Source: Bacteroidales bacterium (GTDB taxonomy: Bacteria; Bacteroidota; Bacteroidia; Bacteroidales; UBA932). Taken from it: a stretch of 64,000 nt of DNA. Below the pieces are notes generated by a model. That model was not told where the DNA came from, searched no databases, and saw only the letters and a list, made by a program, of their open reading frames with translations. Location: the NCBI GenBank assembly GCA_028724885.1, contig JAQYTJ010000018.1, forward strand, positions 42,192 to 106,191. The letters run 5' to 3'. Shown here in pieces: positions 17,472 to 26,846 of the stretch (its first letter is position 1; the number at the start of each line of letters is the position of its first letter). A program made the position numbers and the translations under genes.

Positions 17472-18503
17472 TTATGGCTTGAGGGGATTGCGGTCGGATT
17501 TGAACCATTCTATGAAGCGGCCTATGCCTTCGTGGAGTGTCACGGATGGCTTGTAGCCAAGGTCATGCTCGAGTGCAGAGGTATCTGCATAGGTCTGAGG
17601 CACGTCTCCGGGCTGCATTGGCAGGAATATTTTTTCGGCAGGCTTGCCCAGCGCAGATTCAATCTCGCTGATGAAATCCATGAGCCTGACCGGATTAGAG
17701 CAGCCGATATTATATGCCTTGAAAAAACCGGCTCCATTTGGCACCGCCTTGCTTGGCTCGTAATCAATTGCTTTTATTGTGCCGCTGACTATGTCGGAGA
17801 TGTAGGTGAAGTCCCTCATCATGTTTCCGTTGTTGAATACCTTGATTGGTTCTCCATTGCTGATTGCCGTGGCGAACAGCATAGGCGACATGTCCGGCCT
17901 GCCCCAAGGACCGTACACGGTGAAATAGCGCAGCCCTATTGCTGAAAAACCATAAAGATGGGCGTAGGAATATGCCAGCAGCTCATTCGATTTCTTGGTG
18001 GCAGCGTAAAGGCTGACGGGGGAGTCGGTCTTGAAGTCTTCCCTGAACGGAACTTCTTTCTGGTCGCCATAAATCGAACTTGAAGAAGCGAAAACCAGAT
18101 GTCCGACTTTAAAATTCCTGCACGCCTCCAGAATATTGAAGAAGCCCTCTATGTTGCTTTTAATATAAGAAAATGGGTTTGTGATGGAATATCTTACGCC
18201 TGCCTGAGCCGCCAGGTTCATGACCTTGTCGAAACCTTCCTCCTTGAAAAGTGAATAGATGCCCTCTTTGTCGCAGAGATCTATCTTTACGAAACGCAAG
18301 TTAGCGTATTCATCGCTCTTTACAATGTCCCTTTCGATGAAAGGTTTGCGCAGCCCATTGGCTTCCAGCCTCCTATATTTCAGCGCCACGTCGTAATATT
18401 CATTTATGTTGTCCAGACCAACGACCTCGTCGCCCCTTTCAGCGAGAGTCCTACATAATGCGGAACCAATGAAGCCAGCGGCTCCAGTAACCAGAATTTT
18501 CAT
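17472..18503 (-). CDS. NAD-dependent UDP-glucuronate 4-epimerase-like sugar epimerase
   Basis: 343 aa extended SDR. NAD motif TGAAGFIGSALC, substrate-binding region NLAAQAGVRYSITNP, catalytic Ser-Tyr-Lys in ASSSSIYG and SLYAATKKSN, RDFTYISDIV and the MQPGDVPQTYAD segment are all typical of UDP-GlcA 4-epimerases (CapI/LspL/GAE), which make UDP-galacturonate. A related UDP-hexose epimerase cannot be excluded. It follows the GT39 gene after 34 bp and so probably supplies a uronic acid donor for the glycosyltransferases upstream. The start is preceded by ACGAAT directly before ATG. Confidence 0.88.
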   Translation of the reverse strand: MKILVTGAAGFIGSALCRTLAERGDEVVGLDNINEYYDVALKYRRLEANGLRKPFIERDIVKSDEYANLRFVKIDLCDKEGIYSLFKEEGFDKVMNLAAQAGVRYSITNPFSYIKSNIEGFFNILEACRNFKVGHLVFASSSSIYGDQKEVPFREDFKTDSPVSLYAATKKSNELLAYSYAHLYGFSAIGLRYFTVYGPWGRPDMSPMLFATAISNGEPIKVFNNGNMMRDFTYISDIVSGTIKAIDYEPSKAVPNGAGFFKAYNIGCSNPVRLMDFISEIESALGKPAEKIFLPMQPGDVPQTYADTSALEHDLGYKPSVTLHEGIGRFIEWFKSDRNPLKP

Positions 18504-18537
18504 ATTCGTAAAAATATTAGCAAGGCAAAGTTAGTCT

Positions 18538-20226
18538 TTATGAGGGATTTTCGGAAGCGGGAGGGGCATCATTCTGCTCATTTCCGAAGAAAACCAAGGC
18601 ATATGGGCCGTGCCAGTCAATTAGGCTCCCATTCTGCTCGCACCATCCTAGAAAGCCCTTCCGGAGCATCTTGTCCGAAACTATCAGAGTAACAGGTTTC
18701 TGCAATGTCCCATTCGCCAAGTCGTTCTTGAAAGCGGTCGTGTCCTTGGCGTAGTCCTTTGAAATCTCCCTGTGGATGTAAACGTCGATGTTCTCCGGCC
18801 TCCTGACATTTATGACAGCCACATTCGTCCCCTCTGGAATGGCCTTGCAGAAATTCCCGTAGCCTATGATGTCATTGATCTGACTCATCTGGAAGGATGC
18901 TGAATAGACTGTCAGCAACCACCCTAGGGCCAGCCAGATTATGCTTTTCTGCCATTGCCGCTTCCAGAACAGCATAATGAGCGACATAGCGCCGCCTATC
19001 AGCATCATGGCTAGAGCCGCAGTCGTGAAATTGCTTTGAAGGAAAGGATAGCCGCTCAGAATCTTATGCAGGGCAGGGATGGAGCCAGTCCTAAAGACTA
19101 TTATCAGAGCGACTGCAGTAAGGCAGATGAGTCCTGCCGTGATTGCCAGCAGAATATTCATCCATTTCCGCCACCCAATGCGCTTAACGGTGAGGTAGAA
19201 ACAGTAAATGGCGAATGGCACTAGAGGCGTCAAGTAGAGGATGTGCTTTGAGCTAATGATGCAGAGCATCAGAAAAGTGCCCCAAAGGCTTATAAGGAAT
19301 ATTTTTTCGTCGTCCGACTTCTCTCCCGTTTCCATCTTTCGAGGGCTCAGAAGACCCGATAAAAGCACTGGAAAGACCAGAATGCTATAAGGAAATATAG
19401 TCAGCCATATATTCTTAAGATAGTAATATGTTGGCTCATTATGGTGGAAAGAGTTCACAGCCCTGCCAAAAGTCTGGTGCACCGTGAGTTCGTAAAGATA
19501 TTCCTTTCCTCCTGGCTCGACTGCCACCCCAAGGAACCAGAGAGCACAGAGACTTGCTATAACGCCTAATGTCTTAATCCCCAAATATCTCCCCAGTTTC
19601 TTCGCCTCTTTTTTCATGAACAGGAACGCCAGAATCACCAGAATTGGCATCAGTAGGCCGACAGGACCCTTGGTGAAAATGGCTAGGAATATCCAAAGCG
19701 GCAGCAGCCAGCTCTGAAGCTTAGAGTTACCCCGTCCTGAATACATTAGATGAAATGAATATAGCGCCAGCACTATGAACATGGTCATCATCATGTCCAT
19801 CCTGAAATAGAAGCTGAGGGTGAGGAAAAGACCAGAAGAGCATAGCATCAGCGCCATTGCGGCTCTGTCCAAAGCATTTTTCTTGTCATCTGCGAATATC
19901 CACTTGTCTAGCACGGCGGCGGTGATGAATGCAGGAATCAGCCCTAACATGCTAAGCAAAAATATGTTGTGGCCACCGGCAAGTTTTTTCAGCAATATGA
20001 TTAGCCAGATGTAAAGCGGAGGCTTGTCTGCGTAAGGCTCGCCATGATTCATCAATATGAATATATGGTCGTTCTCTATCGTCTCGTCTGCAATGCTAAG
20101 GTAACGCAGCTCGTTCATTGGAGTGAAATCCCTCTGCGTCAAGATAGGCATGAGACATATTATCACTGTGAGGAAGACAAAGGGAAGGGGATGTCTTCTC
20201 AAGATGCTGTCATTGCTTTTCGGCAT
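18538..20226 (-). CDS. ArnT/Rgt-like GT39 family glycosyltransferase, polytopic membrane protein
   Basis: 562 aa. It has about 11-12 hydrophobic segments and a first periplasmic loop with acidic DFTPMNELRYLS and HGEPYADKPPLYIWLI, matching the catalytic loop of ArnT/PMT-type enzymes that use polyprenyl-phosphate sugars. The C-terminal periplasmic domain (from about residue 440) is soluble. Members transfer L-Ara4N, mannose or galacturonate to lipid A or core sugars. It overlaps the end of the LAB_N gene by 17 nt. With a UDP-GlcA 4-epimerase downstream, galacturonate is the most economical guess for the sugar. Confidence 0.88.
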   Translation of the reverse strand: MPKSNDSILRRHPLPFVFLTVIICLMPILTQRDFTPMNELRYLSIADETIENDHIFILMNHGEPYADKPPLYIWLIILLKKLAGGHNIFLLSMLGLIPAFITAAVLDKWIFADDKKNALDRAAMALMLCSSGLFLTLSFYFRMDMMMTMFIVLALYSFHLMYSGRGNSKLQSWLLPLWIFLAIFTKGPVGLLMPILVILAFLFMKKEAKKLGRYLGIKTLGVIASLCALWFLGVAVEPGGKEYLYELTVHQTFGRAVNSFHHNEPTYYYLKNIWLTIFPYSILVFPVLLSGLLSPRKMETGEKSDDEKIFLISLWGTFLMLCIISSKHILYLTPLVPFAIYCFYLTVKRIGWRKWMNILLAITAGLICLTAVALIIVFRTGSIPALHKILSGYPFLQSNFTTAALAMMLIGGAMSLIMLFWKRQWQKSIIWLALGWLLTVYSASFQMSQINDIIGYGNFCKAIPEGTNVAVINVRRPENIDVYIHREISKDYAKDTTAFKNDLANGTLQKPVTLIVSDKMLRKGFLGWCEQNGSLIDWHGPYALVFFGNEQNDAPPASENPS

Positions 20227-20866
20227 TCGCTTTCTTTTTTGAAGAATACCATATCATTAAATTGCGAGTGTAGGCGATGAAGCCGAAGGATTGACCCAGA
20301 ATGAGCACAGGGTCTTTTCTGAATATTCCGTAAGAAATTATGACTGCCGAGCCGAAGAGGCTTATCATCCAGAACCCTGCAGGCAGCACGGATTCATGTT
20401 TTTTCTCTGAATATGCCCACTGGTAGATGAAGCGCAGAGTGAATATTATCTGCCCTGCGGAGCCATAGATAACCATCCAGAGTGGAATGTCTGCATTGTT
20501 GAGGAATTTGCTGAGGAACGAACCGGCATCTTTCAAGAGAAGAATCACTGCGGCAACAGGAGTTAGCAGGAGCACAGCTTTAAGCATGACGTGAAGCTTC
20601 TTCCAAACTCCTTTCGCATTCAGGTTCCAGAGGTAGATGTAATATGAAATCAGCTGTCCGAGGATGATTGAGAAGTCATTTCGCAGGACTCCGTAGAAAA
20701 ACATGGTCCAGGAGCCTATGACGCTGAAAACCCAATAAGATGTGGGGGAGGATACCTTCTTGGCTTTTTCCGACAAGAACCACTGCAGCAGCGTGCGCGC
20801 AGTGAAGAAAAACTGGGCTATGAACCCGATCGTGAATATCAGCCAGTTTGGTATCCCTTGGAACAT
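20210..20866 (-). CDS. Lipid-A-disaccharide-synthase N-terminal-like (LAB_N) membrane protein
   Basis: 218 aa with two LAB_N repeats (roughly residues 10-80 and 125-200). Each repeat shows the pattern of an FxxR(T/F)xxQW core: FFTARTLLQWFLSEKAKKVSSP and IFTLRFIYQWAYSEKKHESVLP, followed by a FWxxSxxG-type helix. Six or so membrane helices are visible. Despite the name this is not LpxB; tandem LAB_N proteins sit beside GT2/GT39 genes in many Gram-negative genomes and are thought to help handle polyprenyl-phosphate sugars, possibly as a flippase or cofactor. The order GT2, LAB_N, GT39 here is typical. Confidence 0.87.
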   Translation of the reverse strand: MFQGIPNWLIFTIGFIAQFFFTARTLLQWFLSEKAKKVSSPTSYWVFSVIGSWTMFFYGVLRNDFSIILGQLISYYIYLWNLNAKGVWKKLHVMLKAVLLLTPVAAVILLLKDAGSFLSKFLNNADIPLWMVIYGSAGQIIFTLRFIYQWAYSEKKHESVLPAGFWMISLFGSAVIISYGIFRKDPVLILGQSFGFIAYTRNLMIWYSSKKKANAEKQ

Positions 20867-20891
20867 ATTATTCAGTCATTGCAGTTTAGCC

Positions 20892-21665
20892 TCAGGATTC
20901 AGTTTGGGTCGGTTCGTTGCTGCCTGCCCGGAAGATGTTGTCATCGCCGACCTTGTAATTTATGTAGCGAGGCTTCATCCATCTGTATGCGAAGCAATCA
21001 TTGAATGGACCGATAAGCCTGTTCCAAAGGTGATATTTAGATTTTCCTGCCGTGCGGGGGAAATGCCTCACCGGAACCTGCTCGTAAGAGCCGCTTTCCT
21101 GCAGCAGCACCAGCGCAGGCAGGAATCGGTGCATCCCCTTGAACATTGGAATGCGTTTCGCCACATCTGTGTGCAAGACTTTCAACGGGCATCCGGTGTC
21201 TGTGGCACCATCGTGCGTCATCATATTCCGGAAACCGTTGGCGATTTTCGACTGCATATTCTTGAAGAATGAGTCTTTGCGATTCGCCCTTATCCCTATG
21301 ACCATGCTATAGCGGTCGATGTCTTTCAGCAGCATGTTGAAGTCTTCCGGCGCAGTCTGCAGGTCGGCATCGATGTAACCCACGAGTTTTGACTCGCAAT
21401 AGTCGAATCCTGCCTTGATGGCAGCGCTCAGACCGCAGTTCTTAACGAAACTGATGTAATAGAAATCATGGTTACGCTCGCATGCGGCCTTTATCCCTTC
21501 TAGGCTCATATCCTTCGACCCATCGTTCACGAACAGAACACAGGCCTTCCGCACCGCTTTCGAGAGAAACTCGGCCAGGGTCTTCTCCAGCCGCTCCATA
21601 TTCTCTTCCTCGTTATACACTGGGACAACTATCGTGAACTCGTAGCCAGCAGTCTTATTCGTCAT
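20892..21665 (-). CDS. GT2 family glycosyltransferase (DPM1/ArnC/RgtE-like)
   Basis: 257 aa. The GT-A nucleotide-sugar fold starts at FTIVVPVYNEEENMERL, with LFVNDGSKD, the acceptor region GLSAAIKAGFDYC and the DxD-like YIDADLQTAPEDF motif. There are no C-terminal TM helices, unlike ArnC, so it resembles the soluble DPM1 type. The expected reaction is transfer of a sugar from UDP-sugar to polyprenyl phosphate on the cytosolic face. It is the first gene of the sugar cluster and has a good promoter. Confidence 0.9.
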   Translation of the reverse strand: MTNKTAGYEFTIVVPVYNEEENMERLEKTLAEFLSKAVRKACVLFVNDGSKDMSLEGIKAACERNHDFYYISFVKNCGLSAAIKAGFDYCESKLVGYIDADLQTAPEDFNMLLKDIDRYSMVIGIRANRKDSFFKNMQSKIANGFRNMMTHDGATDTGCPLKVLHTDVAKRIPMFKGMHRFLPALVLLQESGSYEQVPVRHFPRTAGKSKYHLWNRLIGPFNDCFAYRWMKPRYINYKVGDDNIFRAGSNEPTQTES

Positions 21666-21707
21666 AATTTTCGCTTCAATGGCCGCAAAATATGGTCAAC
21701 ATTCGTG

Positions 21708-21740
21708 CAAATTTAAAAATAAAGAAATTAGAACTGCAAA
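21708..21740 (-). promoter_or_regulatory. Promoter of the glycosyltransferase cluster
   Basis: Minus strand: TTTG (21737-21740), 21-nt spacer, TAAATTTG (21708-21715), a perfect TAnnTTTG box, 42 nt before the GT2 start codon. Confidence 0.65.
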
Positions 21741-22115
21741 CAATATTAAAAATTGCCTAATATAGACCTAGTTTTATCCGTTTAAACACAGCCAAACCAC
21801 ATCCAAATGTCTCTTGCAAGTCACAACCGAACCTCACACAATAGTCTCTTTGCAGGTCACTCGGGAGTAGATGTGGCTTACATGGCTGTGTAGTTGGGGT
21901 TGACCGACTTTTGCCTGCCTCAACTGGTCGCCTAAAGTCAGAGTAACCTCAACACAGGCCACTCAGAGGCATTTTGCCTCCCGAGCGATTTGCAAGGGGA
22001 AGACTGTTAAAACTCGATGACTAACATTCCGCACGAGCTCCACGTCGAATTCCGACTGGATGGCACTGCAAACTGCGCTCTCGCTTACTAGCTGTCTCAC
22101 GAAAATCCACTCAGG
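21741..22115. other. Gene-free stretch with a long imperfect inverted repeat
   Basis: No ORF with family similarity was found. CACAGCCAAACCACATC (21787-21803) is mirrored by GATGTGG...TGGCTGTG (21870-21890). Between and after the arms, short direct repeats (CTCTTGCAAGTCAC, CTCTTTGCAGGTCAC) recur. It may be a decayed mobile or hairpin element; nothing else is recognisable. Confidence 0.35.
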
Positions 22116-22295
22116 CTGCTGGTGGCGGCAATTACATTGTATTTTGTAAGCAAATACCGAGAGTGGGCCAAAGACAACGGTGTCATCATCACCGACCATA
22201 ATTATGCCTCCATCTCTACCGTTGCCGACAACCTCTTTGTCATTGGCGATGGCTACATCTGCTTCGTCCGCAGCCGGGAGGATTTGGTACTATGA
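22116..22295 (+). pseudogene. C-terminal fragment of an ABC transporter ATP-binding protein
   Basis: Plus-strand reading frame ending at TGA 22293-22295 translates to about 60 residues containing KDNGVIITDHNYASISTVAD, then NLFVIGDGYICFV and REDLVL. This is the H-loop region (switch His in ITDH) and tail of a single-domain ABC ATPase; I recall such a tail in Bacteroidetes ABC proteins. Walker A, signature and Walker B are absent upstream and earlier codons drift into other frames with stops. It is therefore a decayed remnant, not a functional gene. The opposite-strand 78-aa ORF is its shadow. Confidence 0.5.
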
Positions 22296-22389
22296 GAGAG
22301 GATGAGCCAGATAATGGGACAAGAGCAGTAAGCTATAAACCGGGCTTGACCATGAATCTAGGTTGCGAAAAACAGATCCTGAATAAAGT

Positions 22390-23142
22390 TCATGATGATT
22401 GGAGCGGATTCACTGCCACTATGGTAAGCGTGCGGCCTTGTACTCTGAATATGATGTCGTAACTGCCGAATGGCATGCCGTAGGTCTTGCTGGGGTCGTC
22501 CTGATAGCGTGGACGGGGATCCTGTGACAGAACTTGCCTCAGAATATCCCAGTCGAGACTCATTGATGCAAATTCTTCCGGGACGACTACTTGCAGCGGC
22601 TTCCATTCATGCTCGTCAACGAAGCCAGATCGCACTCCGGGATGGCTGTCAGTATATTCAATGTATGGCTTGATGTCGTAAATCGGCGTCCCATCCATGA
22701 GGTCGGCTCCTAATACGTAAATCACCGATCCGAGAGCTTTGCCTGTGCCATCTTTTTCGTCGCAGGAGATCCTCTCCAGTCTCACGGAAGATAGGCCTAG
22801 CCCATTCGGCCTGAAAGGGGAGCGGCTGGCGAAGACGCCTATGCGCGCATTCCCTCCCAGCCTTGGAGGCCTTACCGTAGGCTGGAACTTGGTCGCATCA
22901 GAAGGATGGTAGCCTGTCTCCGGTCCTGCTGCACGACAAGCGGAGCCGTGCTGGTTAGCGGAAAATCCCCAGACCAGCCAGATGTAGTCGAAACCCTCCA
23001 AGCCGCATATGGCATCGGCGTTCCTGCACCATGGCTCGAACACGATTCTGCCTTCTAATTCTGGCACGAGTCCTGCCTGCCGAGGAATCCCGAATTTGGA
23101 AGAAAACGGCGACCTGAAGACCGCAATTGGCTTGATATTCAT
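22390..23142 (-). CDS. trmO: tRNA (N6-threonylcarbamoyladenosine(37)-N6)-methyltransferase TrmO
   Basis: 250 aa from MNIKPIAVFRSPF. TrmO methylates t6A37 in threonine tRNAs using SAM. Family elements: FGIPRQAGLVPELEG, FDYIWLVWGF, RPPRLGGNARIGVFASRSPFRPNGLGLS, and the C-terminal domain with DPRPRYQ and YDIIFRV. The track start lies 4 codons upstream; AAAGGAG falls 2 nt before the ATG I chose, so the start is uncertain by four residues. It is divergent from the M23 peptidase gene. Confidence 0.93.
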   Translation of the reverse strand: MNIKPIAVFRSPFSSKFGIPRQAGLVPELEGRIVFEPWCRNADAICGLEGFDYIWLVWGFSANQHGSACRAAGPETGYHPSDATKFQPTVRPPRLGGNARIGVFASRSPFRPNGLGLSSVRLERISCDEKDGTGKALGSVIYVLGADLMDGTPIYDIKPYIEYTDSHPGVRSGFVDEHEWKPLQVVVPEEFASMSLDWDILRQVLSQDPRPRYQDDPSKTYGMPFGSYDIIFRVQGRTLTIVAVNPLQSS

Positions 23143-23182
23143 TTCTCCTTTCATTCTTCTAATTTAGCAATTATTTGGCAAT

Positions 23183-23216
23183 CGCATTGGGCGTGCTGAT
23201 GAATTTTTATAAATTT
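23183..23216 (+). promoter_or_regulatory. Candidate promoter of the M23 peptidase gene
   Basis: TAAATTTG (23209-23216) is a perfect -7 box, with TTGG (23183-23186) 22 nt upstream as a weak -33. The box ends 7 nt before the ATG at 23224, so the message would be almost leaderless. Confidence 0.5.
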
Positions 23217-23223
23217 GCGAAAT

Positions 23224-24465
23224 ATGAAACTCTGCAAGATATTCATAATTATATTCCTGTCAATAATTTTCATGCTTGGCGGCTGCAAGAGGAAGGCAGC
23301 CGAAGTGCCTGTCATAGAACAAACGGATTCCGTGCCGCCGATTGGCTTCTGGGCAGACTCTTTGGACATGTTCGAAGGAACCGTCCGAAACGGCGAGACC
23401 CTTACTACGCTCCTGACGCGGCTGGGGATGGACGCCGATTCGGCATATTCATTGGCAATGAAATGCGATACGGTCTTTGACGTGCGGAAAATGCGGGCTG
23501 GGAATAGGTACAGGGCTTATTATTTCATGGATTCTACTGCCATCGGCAGCACGGCGGAACATCCTCTCGAATACGTCGTCTATGACCATGACAAAGTGAA
23601 CATGACCATCTTCAAGTGCAACGATTCGCTGGCAGTATGGAATTTTTCGAAGCCTGTCGAGACAGAGGATGTTTACACCGACGTGACAATCTGCACGTCG
23701 CTTTGGAACGATATGGCTAAGGCAGGTGCCTCTGTGAATCTAATCGCTGCTCTGTCGGACATCTATGCCTGGACGGTGGATTTCTTCGGCTTGCAGGAGG
23801 GGGACCGGTTCAGGGTGCTGTACGAGCAGGAGTCCTGCGAAGGAGAAATTATAGATGTTCATCGAATATATTACGCTGAGTTCCAAAGAGATTCCTCAGT
23901 GCTCCCTGCGATTTATTTCGATCAGGGCGATGACGGAAATCTTTACTGGAACGAGAAAGGGGAGAGCATGCGCAAGGCCTTTCTTAAGGCGCCCCTGAAA
24001 TTCACCCGTATCAGTTCCGGCTTTTCCTATCACAGAAGGCATCCCGTGACCGGACAGGTCAAGGCCCACACTGCCGTGGACTATGCCGCCCCGACAGGAA
24101 CTCCGGTGATGAGCATCGGCGACGGAACAGTCGTAAGCGCTGGGTGGTCTGGAGGCGGTGGAAACACGGTGAAAATCCGGCACAATTCCGTTTATCAGAC
24201 GGCCTATCTTCATCTTTCCCGGTACGCTACAGGTATCAAGGCTGGAGCGAGGGTGCACCAGGGTGACGTAATAGGCTACGTTGGCTCTACGGGAATGTCA
24301 ACTGGCCCACACCTGGATTTCCGCGTCTGGAAAAATGGTTCGCCCGTGAACCCGCTGAAGCTGGAATCCCCACCTTCGGACCCTATCAAAGAAGAGAATA
24401 GGGTGGCGTTGGATTCGGTGAGGCTTGGCTTCCGTCAAGAAATGGACTCGCTTGCAAGAAAATAA
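23224..24465 (+). CDS. M23 family peptidoglycan endopeptidase, lipoprotein
   Basis: 413 aa from ATG 23224; the track's earlier TTG is inside the -7 box. A lipobox (FMLGGC) indicates lipid anchoring. The N-terminal region has an OapA/LysM-like stretch (NGETLTTLLTRLGM), and the C-terminal LytM domain (about 270-385) contains all zinc ligands: HTAVDYAAPTGTPV, YLHLSRY and GPHLDFRVW. The family cleaves stem-peptide crosslinks in the murein during growth. It is followed after 6 bp by a GH3 lipoprotein, suggesting a shared transcript. Confidence 0.93.
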   Translation: MKLCKIFIIIFLSIIFMLGGCKRKAAEVPVIEQTDSVPPIGFWADSLDMFEGTVRNGETLTTLLTRLGMDADSAYSLAMKCDTVFDVRKMRAGNRYRAYYFMDSTAIGSTAEHPLEYVVYDHDKVNMTIFKCNDSLAVWNFSKPVETEDVYTDVTICTSLWNDMAKAGASVNLIAALSDIYAWTVDFFGLQEGDRFRVLYEQESCEGEIIDVHRIYYAEFQRDSSVLPAIYFDQGDDGNLYWNEKGESMRKAFLKAPLKFTRISSGFSYHRRHPVTGQVKAHTAVDYAAPTGTPVMSIGDGTVVSAGWSGGGGNTVKIRHNSVYQTAYLHLSRYATGIKAGARVHQGDVIGYVGSTGMSTGPHLDFRVWKNGSPVNPLKLESPPSDPIKEENRVALDSVRLGFRQEMDSLARK

Positions 24466-24471
24466 TATTAT

Positions 24472-26811
24472 ATGAATATGAAATATTCAATGAAAAATGC
24501 TCTGATACTCTTTCCTGTTCTGGTGCTTGCCCTCTATGGCTGCCGTCAGGAGGATAAGAGGAGCGCCATCCCTGTGGATAATGCGATCGAGGCCAAGGTG
24601 GACAGCGTGCTTAGAAATATGACGCTGGACGAGAAGGTCGGACAGCTTATTCAGCTGACGAGCTCTACTGTTACGAACGAGACAGGAGATGCCTTGGACA
24701 CTGCCAAGCTACGTCATGTTATAGCCGAGCTGAAAGTAGGCTCCATCTTGAATACTTTCGGCCCAGCTGCTCGCTCCCGAGAGGAAACCGCGAGGTTGGT
24801 GAGAGGACTCCAGGAATATTCCATGAAATATATCGGCATTCCTTGCATCTATGGAATGGACATGATTCATGGGGCTTCGTACCTGACCGATGCCGTGCTT
24901 TTCCCACAGGAAATCAACTTGGCTGCGACATTTGACAGAAATTATGCCGCCGCAATGGGGAAGACGACCGCATACGAGACGAGGGCAGCGATGGTTCCTT
25001 GGGTATTCTCTCCAGTCATGGATTTGGCTCGTACCCCAGTGTGGCCGCGCGTCTGGGAAAGCTGGGGAGAGGATCCTTATCTGACATCGGAAATGGCCGT
25101 AGCCGAGACGAAGGCGATGCAAGGCAATGACCCGAACCACATTGACCTGAAGCATGTCGGGGTGAGCATCAAGCATTACCTGGCTTACGGCGCACCGGCT
25201 TCGGGGCAGGACAGGACTCCGGCGTATATATCTGCCAGCGACTTGAGAGAAAAATATTTCCGTCCGTTCAAAGACTGCATGCAGGCAGGTGCCCTCACTC
25301 TGATGGTCAACTCTGCATCTATCAACGGCGTGCCGACCCATGCGAACCATGAACTTCTCACCGTATGGGCGAAGGAGCAGCTTGGCTGGGACGGAATGAT
25401 TGTTACCGACTGGGCAGACCTGGATAATCTCTACCAGAGGGATCATGTGGCGGAAGATGCAGTAGCTGCACTTGCAATGGGGATAAATGCTGGAATCGAC
25501 ATGGTGATGGATCCTATGGATCCAAGCAGCGTCGGGGAGCTTCGGAAGGCTATAGATGATGGTCTGATCCCAATGTCCAGAGTGGACGATGCTGTGCGGA
25601 GGGTTCTGCGCCTGAAATTCAGGCTTGGGCTCTTCGACCATCCGACCTGGGATGTCAATGAATATGACGCATTCGCTTCGAACGATGCTCAGGTGGCTTC
25701 CTTCAAGGCTGCCGTAGAGTCCGAAGTGCTGCTAAAGAACAATGACAACATATTGCCGCTCGAGTATGGGACAAAGATTCTGGTGACGGGTCCAAACGCC
25801 AATTCAATGAGGACTTTGAATGGCGGCTGGTCATACACCTGGCAGGGAGACGCTGACAAGTACGCCCAGGATTACAGCACCATCTATGAGGCGCTGAGCG
25901 AGAAATTCGGAGATTCGAATGTGATTTATGAGCCTGGTGTTGAATATGACTTCTCTAGTGCCTGGCAGGACGAGCTTGAGCCGCAGATTTCGAAGGCAGT
26001 CACGGCTGCTTCCAAGGCCCAGGTGATTGTTTGCTGCGTGGGCGAGAACTCTTATTGCGAGACGCCAGGAAACATCAATGACCTGAATCTTTCCGCAAAT
26101 CAGAAGGAACTGGTGAAGGCTCTGGCAAAGACAGGGAAGCCGATAGTGCTAGTCTTGAATGAAGGAAGGCCGAGAGTTATTAATGACATCGAGCCTCTAG
26201 CTAAGGCGATCATTGACGTGATGCTGCCTGGAAACTATGGCGGCGATGCCCTCGCAGCCTTGCTGAGCGGGGAAGAGAATTTCAGCGGAAAGCTACCTTT
26301 CACCTATCCTAGGCACGTAAATTCATTGCACGCCTACGATTACAAGGTTCAGGAGAGCCGCGAAACCATGCCTGGAGAGTACAACTATGACGCTGTGATG
26401 GACTTCCAATGGTCATTCGGAAGCGGCATCAGCTACACCGAATATGAATATTCCGGCTTCAATTGTCTATTTGGAGATGATTTCACCGCTTCCGACACTT
26501 TGGCGTTCCAGGTAACCGTGAAGAATGTTGGGAATCATAACGGTAAGGAATCCGTCCTGCTGTATTCTAGCGACATGGTTGCCAGCCTGATTCCAGATGC
26601 GAGGCGCCTTCGGGCGTTCACAAAAATTGAGTTGGGTAGCGGCGAGAGCAAGACGATTGATTTCAAAATTCCAGCACACGAGTTGGCTTTCGTAGGTGCA
26701 GACGGCAAGTGGCGCTTGGAAGAAGGTGGGTTCAGGATGTCCTGTGGCGACCAGTCCATAAAAATCAACTGCACTCAAACCCACGTCTGGGACACCCCGA
26801 ACATCGATTAG
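24472..26811 (+). CDS. Glycoside hydrolase family 3 lipoprotein (beta-glucosidase type)
   Basis: 779 aa with lipobox LALYGC. The GH3 N-terminal TIM barrel spans about residues 40-385, with MTLDEKVGQLIQL, KHYLAYGAP, and the nucleophile Asp in MIVTDWADLDNLY. The alpha/beta sandwich C-terminal domain runs from about 410 (VLLKNNDNILPL) and includes FSGKLPFTYPR. A fibronectin-III-like domain forms the tail (VTVKNVGNHNGKESVLLYSSD). The length and three-domain layout fit BglX-like beta-glucosidases; exact specificity is open. It lies 6 bp after the M23 peptidase, so it could act on cell-wall or dietary glycans. Confidence 0.93.
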   Translation: MNMKYSMKNALILFPVLVLALYGCRQEDKRSAIPVDNAIEAKVDSVLRNMTLDEKVGQLIQLTSSTVTNETGDALDTAKLRHVIAELKVGSILNTFGPAARSREETARLVRGLQEYSMKYIGIPCIYGMDMIHGASYLTDAVLFPQEINLAATFDRNYAAAMGKTTAYETRAAMVPWVFSPVMDLARTPVWPRVWESWGEDPYLTSEMAVAETKAMQGNDPNHIDLKHVGVSIKHYLAYGAPASGQDRTPAYISASDLREKYFRPFKDCMQAGALTLMVNSASINGVPTHANHELLTVWAKEQLGWDGMIVTDWADLDNLYQRDHVAEDAVAALAMGINAGIDMVMDPMDPSSVGELRKAIDDGLIPMSRVDDAVRRVLRLKFRLGLFDHPTWDVNEYDAFASNDAQVASFKAAVESEVLLKNNDNILPLEYGTKILVTGPNANSMRTLNGGWSYTWQGDADKYAQDYSTIYEALSEKFGDSNVIYEPGVEYDFSSAWQDELEPQISKAVTAASKAQVIVCCVGENSYCETPGNINDLNLSANQKELVKALAKTGKPIVLVLNEGRPRVINDIEPLAKAIIDVMLPGNYGGDALAALLSGEENFSGKLPFTYPRHVNSLHAYDYKVQESRETMPGEYNYDAVMDFQWSFGSGISYTEYEYSGFNCLFGDDFTASDTLAFQVTVKNVGNHNGKESVLLYSSDMVASLIPDARRLRAFTKIELGSGESKTIDFKIPAHELAFVGADGKWRLEEGGFRMSCGDQSIKINCTQTHVWDTPNID

Positions 26812-26846
26812 TGCGAGATCGAACATTAATTTTAGCTACGAACAAT

